Origin: Glandiceps talaboti
Taxonomy: Eukaryota > Hemichordata > Enteropneusta > Spengelidae
Reading direction: 5' to 3'
Length of the DNA stretch: 64,000 nt
Assembly (NCBI RefSeq): GCF_964340395.1
Contig: NC_135553.1
Location: 4,864,501-4,928,500, forward strand
A program made the position numbers and the translations under genes. Of this stretch, positions 1 to 64,000 are shown in pieces; the stretch's first letter is position 1, and each line of letters starts with the position of its first letter. The notes under the pieces were generated by a model. It ran no database searches. It saw only the letters and a list, made by a program, of their open reading frames with translations, and was not told the DNA's origin.

Positions 1-559
1 ATAAATGCCCGACTATTTTCAAGGGACAAATATGATTCACGTGACATCAGCTGAGTTTATAAGCTTTTTTAGACAGGTGAAAATACTTACATAATTTTCG
101 ACTACATTATTCTAGTATACTGTTAATGTCGATTCCTGCCTTCTGTCACTTTACAATTGTCTTTTGGCATTGTTAGAACAGCATATAGCATTAGATAGAT
201 TTTTCTCGTCACCCGTCAACGGTTCGTTTTTGATGCGTATCTAAATATTAGGTTTGAGTTGTGCCAATAGCACCTGATGGTTCAGCATGGTTAAATTAGT
301 AGATACCACATTTACCTTTAAATATGCGGCAAAAAATTACCACAAACCCCTAAAAATATATAACAAAACAACATACGAGTATTTGTCTTGAAAACTCAGG
401 ACTTACTGCGTTTACATTTCCACCCATGAACACTGCCCTCACTGTCAAAATTAGTTAAACTGACGTTCATGAAGTGCATCCAACAGTTGTGGAGCAAAAA
501 TTCCACAGCAATCGTTCACTACACTATCTACATGCATGTTTGATGTTTTGTTTACATAG
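1..559. other. Intron (or upstream region) of gene A
   Basis: No coding exon is visible. Bases 77-265 share several conserved stretches with gene B intron 4 (about 33851-34060), including an identical 16-base run beginning GTGAAAATAC and a near-identical block ending GGCATTGTTAGAAC. The stretch is therefore probably intron, with an earlier exon left of the window. Confidence 0.6.
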
Positions 560-27423
<26,864 letters not shown>

Positions 27424-28849
27424 GAATGATGAAGAATGCTTCATTGCTATACGCTTACACAGTTCAGTGCACGACACTCTCCTGCCCCACAAAGTCTACT
27501 AATTTCGAGTATGTTTTAAGGTCCTATAAATGATTCAGAAGCAAAAGCACATATACAAGTCTTAGACAAAAATTGTAAATTGTGTCAAATATTACAGAAA
27601 AGTACTCTAAGTGCTATTATATTGTATGTTAAATTTTGATTGAGCAATAATGTATGTACCGTAAAGTAAATTAGCAACTAGTCCTGTTCACCCGTATGGA
27701 TCCTACCCAATTGCTCCTGGAACATACCTCGGGTATGTGAAACAGATTTGCATTTACACGAAGAGTGGTTAAAGTTGTTATAGGTGTTGTACTATGCTCT
27801 CATTGAACAAATGCAGACTGATCGCAGGTCTTCACATACAGACCTACCATAGGTGTCCTATGTGAGGTGGGTGGATTAAGGACGCAGTCACGTTTACATA
27901 AATACCAAATCGTCCTGAATCCTTCTGGAGATACGAGTTACGGGTTTCCCTTGCCAACGTGAACGGGGCTATGTTAACATATCCTATGACGTCAGTTTAA
28001 AATCAGACTGAGAATGTATATTTTATTCACATTTTATCAAATAGATTATAAGAAAACTGTATATCATGTGATTCTCCGAACGTTGATTTTATCAAATATT
28101 ACTGTTTTCTTCACACCAATTCAAGTTTGAATGTAGTAAACCATATTAGATTTACATTTACAAAATCATATATGGATGTAATTTCTCTTCTCTGAAAATC
28201 ATTGACAAAATATCGCCCTCTATGCCGTCCTTAAGCACATTATCAGAATTACTATCACTCGTAACAGTCATATTAATAATTACCATTAATTGTTATTCCA
28301 TGTGTAGATAAGTGATGTGTATATTTGTCATAAATATATCTCCATATTTCTACTTTAGCCTAGATATGATTTGTCGAAGTGCATTTGAAAACAGTTGATT
28401 AGACTTTATGCAATGTATGTATATTTCTTCACGCATGCGTAATTTTATTCATGATATGATATAATTTTTAAAATGGCGGATGCAGAGCTTTGTCGTATCA
28501 GAATTTTATGGTCATTCGATCGGCCATCGCAGAATGGCATTCTGCAATTCATACCATCAACCTGTCATCATTTCATACAGTTACGCTATTCGAATTTAAT
28601 CTGGGAAGGAAAACATAAAAATTCCCGTGCATCCGTCCATATCAATGTCATAATTTCCTTAAAATTATCAGCATTTATTTAAGATTGGTAGTACCACAAC
28701 TGCCAAAACATATTTTAAAATAGACATATTTTAAAGATATTGTGTTATTAAACGAGAAGTAATCTTCTTGAGTGGCTTTTGTTCGTTTTTTTGTAGATAA
28801 AACAAAGATACTTACCATTATCAAGTAAGGTTTAAACCTGCCATATTAC

Positions 28850-28855
28850 AATAAA
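28850..28855 (+). promoter_or_regulatory. Candidate polyadenylation signal AATAAA, gene A
   Basis: First canonical AATAAA downstream of the gene A stop, 1.43 kb after it. A variant hexamer nearer the stop may be used instead, so this is a candidate only. Confidence 0.3.
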
Positions 28856-30861
28856 TGGATTTTCAAAACACAAACAATGCCAAACCCTGGACTTTACATC
28901 ATAGCCAGTCATTCAGTGAAGATTGACCTGTAACCCTTCAGCGCCATTCACTTTCCTACCAAAATTATTCAAACAAAATTTTGTTGGCATACTTACATGA
29001 TTTTGGACCGGAATCAAAGAAAGATTCCTAATTAATGAAATTATACCAAATTCATCGTCTTTGATCAACGGTATTAAAAGGGAAAACAAAATGTCACAGG
29101 TGTCTAGTTGAACGGTGAAATGTAACAGGGTAGAAGGTCAAATAAAAATTCAAGCAATTCAAAATTCCGACAACCATCATACGCCTTTACTGTAAACAAA
29201 TAGAAACTTGGTAAACCCAGGCATGAAGAAATCAATCAGAATATGCAACAAAATTTGATGCAAATTTTCAACATCGACTTCACTTTTCCTTTATCAGTAT
29301 GTTTGGTAGCATAATGCACAGCATTATTTTTACATCATGTATATTATTGTATTTACTATATTCTAATTCTGTAAAGGAAACACTTTTCTGTGCCTAAGAT
29401 TATTGACATATGTATATCTTTACGCTGATAGGCCAATAAATTGTAAATAGTGCAAAATGTGTCATTTATGTGTATATATGCAAATGTTGTCTGTACATAC
29501 TGGTCATTGGTGAAGATTGTGTGTATTTACTGATCACGAGGAGACAATTGAGCGCATCCCTTCAAAGACGTTGGGTTAGAGGTTGATACACCCAGACACG
29601 TACTAAAAACATAAATTAGTATAATAATATTCGCTATCATTTATTTGCAAAAGTCGAAGGGAATCTCATCACATTTCAAGTTAGTGTAACTTGAAATGAA
29701 CTTACACCAGCCATACCCTCTTCTTGACTTTGAAATTCTTAATAATAGTTAAAAATGTAGGCTATCCTTATTAATTGTACATGGTAAGGTGGAGTCTTGT
29801 TCGATAGCGATATTTTTTCTCAATCTTAAAATGGCCATATGGATGAAATTTGGCTATTTATCTCTACAGTGTTTTCCTAAGGAAATACAATGTGAAAGAA
29901 CATATACCAAGTCATTTCTAACTCAATAAACTGAAAAACATTGAATTAATGTGTACATTCTTTGTTATTGTATTTTAGCAGTTTATTGAGTTACAAACAC
30001 AGACCTGGTGCGAGTAGAAAAATAAAGTAAGACTAAGGTAAAAATCCAAAATGAAAAACTGTACCATTTCTCATGCCATGGTGCAATTTGTTTTCTCTGT
30101 CAGTACTCCTATACCATGACAACTATCAGACATCAAACGCTTTTTCATTCATGACACTCTGTAAATAATTTTAATTATATATGACATTTTACTTCTTACT
30201 TACAAAATTCTTCCAAATAAAATCAATATTGGGATGAAATTAATTTGGCAAAATTCCTGAAACTTTTTATAGTCGTAAAAAATATCAATAAAAAGTCATT
30301 AATTTAACACAAAAATCAACCAATTGAATATTTATTTTCATAACAAATTAAATTAACAGGTTAAGGACATAACCATTTTGAAAAGACAAAAAGTGGTCGA
30401 TATATCATCAAATTCTTAATCTATTAAGCTCTTAACACAATGGGCCATGTTTAGTTCGTAAAAAAATCGATAGTAAAGTCAAATTTTGATAATATACATC
30501 TATTACATTCATGTCAAACAATAAATATTTATTTTCGCTATGTACATATAACATATACATACTGAATGTATAAATATGGTAGCTATGTATATCACCTGTA
30601 CTTTCCCATGGCTGTCCTAGTATATATTTATTCCCCCCTTCTTCCAATTTATTTATCATGTCTAATTGCTGACCATTGTATGCGTTGAGGAAAACTAGTG
30701 GTGGAAGTAATTTTCCGGTGGGAAGTGCGAAAATAACGAAACTAAACCATCTTAAATCGTCACAACTGCTGTATTTCAGAAATTTAGTAGCATTACTGTT
30801 TCTCGTACAAGACGGCACCCATATTTCTACCAGCGACCCTATTCTTTTTATCCTAACCACA

Positions 30862-30867
30862 ATGTAA
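30862..30867 (+). promoter_or_regulatory. Start-stop upstream ORF (ATGTAA)
   Basis: ATG followed directly by TAA, 21 bases before and in frame with the gene B start. If the transcript includes it, it is a minimal uORF. Its TAA also closes the frame upstream of the main ATG, which supports that ATG as the real start. Confidence 0.4.
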
Positions 30868-30888
30868 GGTATCAGGGAATTTATAAAC

Positions 30889-63574
<32,686 letters not shown>

Positions 63575-64000
63575 GTAAGTCAATATGCTATGATGAAAAT
63601 TATAAGATTCAATAAGCGTTTCTTAAAGCTCCCATAGCTGTAACGTTTTGTCACTTTTTCGTCAATTTTGTTGGAAAATACACCAAAAGCTGTTCTGGCC
63701 ATATAGACTCTAGCCTTTCTATAATACTCAGTAGGTTATTAATACAAAGAAGAATCAATACATACATGTTGATCAATGTTTTGCTTGTTAGTTGGCATAT
63801 ATAAATGTAAGGACATTTCAATATGGATTAAAATAACCACCAAGAACCATAAACCTAAAGGCTGTACCTCTCTAAAAGCGTAGCAGTCCAGCGTCTGATT
63901 AACACACGTACCCCGAGTCCATCACTACATGACCAGTAACTATGGACGCTATGGGGTCCTAAACTACGAAAAACCTGACCAGTAACTATGGACACTAAAA
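63575..64000. other. Gene B intron 40, partial
   Basis: Begins with donor CTCG|GTAAGT. No coding exon is visible. Two copies of a 17-base run GACCAGTAACTATGGAC at 63931 and 63977 suggest a tandem repeat continuing past the window. Confidence 0.7.

Larger units (their letters stand above)
27424..30888. other. Intergenic region between genes A and B, including gene A 3' UTR and gene B promoter
   Basis: No convincing gene on either strand. The first canonical AATAAA after the gene A stop is at 28850-28855; others are at 29435-29440 and 29925-29930. An ATTAAA variant is at 28746-28751. The 3' UTR end is therefore unresolved and may exceed 1 kb. A 15-bp inverted repeat lies at 29919-29933 / 29979-29993. 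The gene B promoter should lie in the last part, but I cannot place a start site. Confidence 0.7.

Noticed and set aside
28473-28682. 69-codon open frame starting AAAATGGCGG between the genes
   Set aside because: Good start context but no family resemblance, no similar copy and AT-rich. Treated as chance, possibly transcribed 3' UTR.

Overview
The window is eukaryotic genomic DNA from an animal. It is AT-rich, crowded with microsatellites, and carries two large intron-rich genes, both on the + strand. I joined exons by hand, using AG acceptors, GT (twice GC) donors and continuous reading phase. The family, the domain mix and the compact 0.2-1.7 kb introns suggest a marine invertebrate, most likely a non-vertebrate deuterostome such as a lancelet or hemichordate. 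That placement is inference; no sequence here fixes the species.

Gene A (about 560-27423) lacks its 5' end. I recover 34 exons, 8787 coding bases and 2928 residues, ending at a TAA. Gene B begins 3.5 kb downstream at an ATG at 30889 with a signal peptide split over two small exons. It runs off the right edge after 40 exons (11746 coding bases, about 3915 residues) inside the channel domain. The two are head-to-tail paralogues of the polycystin-1 (PKD1 / PKD1-like) family. The shared order is: extracellular modules, PKD repeats, REJ region, GAIN-like stalk with a GPS self-cleavage site (HL|T intact in both), first membrane helix, cytoplasmic PLAT/LH2 domain, and the polycystin channel-like membrane region with its extracellular (TOP) domain.

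Gene B opens with two copies of a domain I cannot name, then an eight-cysteine WSC domain, PKD-like modules, and a third copy of the unnamed domain interrupted by a cysteine-rich insert. About seven PKD-like repeats then lie on one 3.2 kb exon. Gene A keeps the interrupted third copy and fewer PKD repeats. Ectodomain modules in both genes are bounded by phase-1 introns, as expected for exon shuffling. Such proteins are thought to act as adhesion-receptor-like sensors coupled to a cation-channel fold, usually with a polycystin-2 partner; their function here is inferred from family only.

Points to follow up: the unnamed repeated domain; two GC-AG introns confirmed by phase; paired loss of two GPS cysteines in gene B; collapse of gene A's 3' exons into one terminal exon; a five-copy 43-bp intronic minisatellite creating CRE palindromes; an inverted pair of TIR elements; a long microsatellite palindrome; and microsatellites abutting splice sites. 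I found no rRNA, tRNA, CRISPR array or prokaryotic gene.
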